Part shown: positions 13,851 through 13,941 of the stretch, one piece after another | Position numbering within the stretch: the first letter of the stretch is position 1 | Layout: each line of letters starts with the position of its first letter | Origin: an uncultured Eubacteriales bacterium | GTDB taxonomy: Bacteria; Bacillota; Clostridia; Oscillospirales; Oscillospiraceae | DNA length: 13,941 nucleotides | Direction: 5' to 3' | Assembly (NCBI GenBank): GCA_900546615.1 | Contig: URDJ01000056.1 | Span: forward strand, 1-13,941 | Notes under the pieces: generated by a model | What the model was told of the DNA's origin: nothing | Database searches by the model: none | The model's input: the letters and a program-made list of their open reading frames with translations, nothing else | Position numbers and translations under genes: made by a program

Positions 13851-13941
13851 ACGCCTCGCTAAACTCCATATCCGTTTCCGCGTCTCCCAGCAGCTCGTCG
13901 AGCGTCATCTGCTGCGAGAGCCAGTCGGCCTCCTTTTCCTT
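13849..13941 (-). CDS. C-terminal end of an unidentified minus-strand protein (5' part beyond window)
   Basis: The last 30 codons read in from the right edge: KEKEADWLSQQMTLDELLGD and then an acidic tail ending MEFSEA, with a TAA stop at 13849-13851. The frame is open to the window edge. Composition matches a soluble, acidic, helical C-terminus. It converges on the amylase gene and shares the terminator. I do not recognise the family, and it is too short to say whether it belongs to the conjugative element. Confidence 0.55.
   Translation of the reverse strand, partial: KEKEADWLSQQMTLDELLGDAETDMEFSEA

Noticed and set aside
1..13941. CRISPR array, tRNA, rRNA or insertion sequence
   Set aside because: No spaced repeats, tRNA-like cloverleaf, rRNA stretch or transposase was seen on reading both strands.

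Overview
The window looks like part of a chromosome or integrative element of a GC-rich anaerobic gut Firmicute, most likely Oscillospiraceae/Clostridia. That placement rests on a Tn1549/CTn-type conjugative-element gene set, AGGAG-type ribosome binding sites, Gram-positive style maltose transport genes and high GC. It is inferred from gene content only.

Region 1 (1-3037, + strand) is the end of a Tn1549-like mobilisation module: the C-terminus of the giant SNF2 helicase/DNA methylase, a DUF3848/DUF3849 protein, MobC, a small CD1845-type membrane protein and a MOBP-type HUH relaxase. The genes are tightly packed. The relaxase looks damaged: its expected start codon is ATA rather than ATG, and about 90-100 internal residues that I recall in relatives are missing in frame.

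Region 2 (3038-3218) is a short AT-rich gap with a good sigma-A type promoter and a LacI-family operator. It joins the mobilisation module to a carbohydrate locus.

Region 3 (3219-13795, + strand) is a starch/maltodextrin utilisation locus: a LacI/MalR-type repressor, a cytoplasmic GH13 neopullulanase/cyclomaltodextrinase, then a binding lipoprotein (MalE-like), two permeases (MalF-, MalG-like), a GH31 alpha-glucosidase, and a secreted amylase of CGTase architecture. The last is interrupted by one in-frame TAA. The same 14-bp operator occurs at the repressor promoter and, in the opposite orientation, in front of malE. It therefore probably controls two units: lacI-GH13 (ending at a candidate terminator) and malEFG-GH31-amylase. 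A strong hairpin without a T-tract sits between malE and malF. No transport ATPase is encoded here.

Region 4 (13796-13941) holds a strong terminator between convergent genes and the last 30 codons of an unidentified minus-strand gene.

Proposed pathway: the secreted amylase (if functional) cuts starch outside the cell. MalE/F/G plus an ATPase encoded elsewhere import maltodextrins. The GH13 and GH31 enzymes hydrolyse them to glucose, and the LacI regulator lifts repression when the sugar is present. The position directly after the relaxase suggests that the sugar locus could be cargo of a decaying conjugative element, but the window does not show the element's ends.
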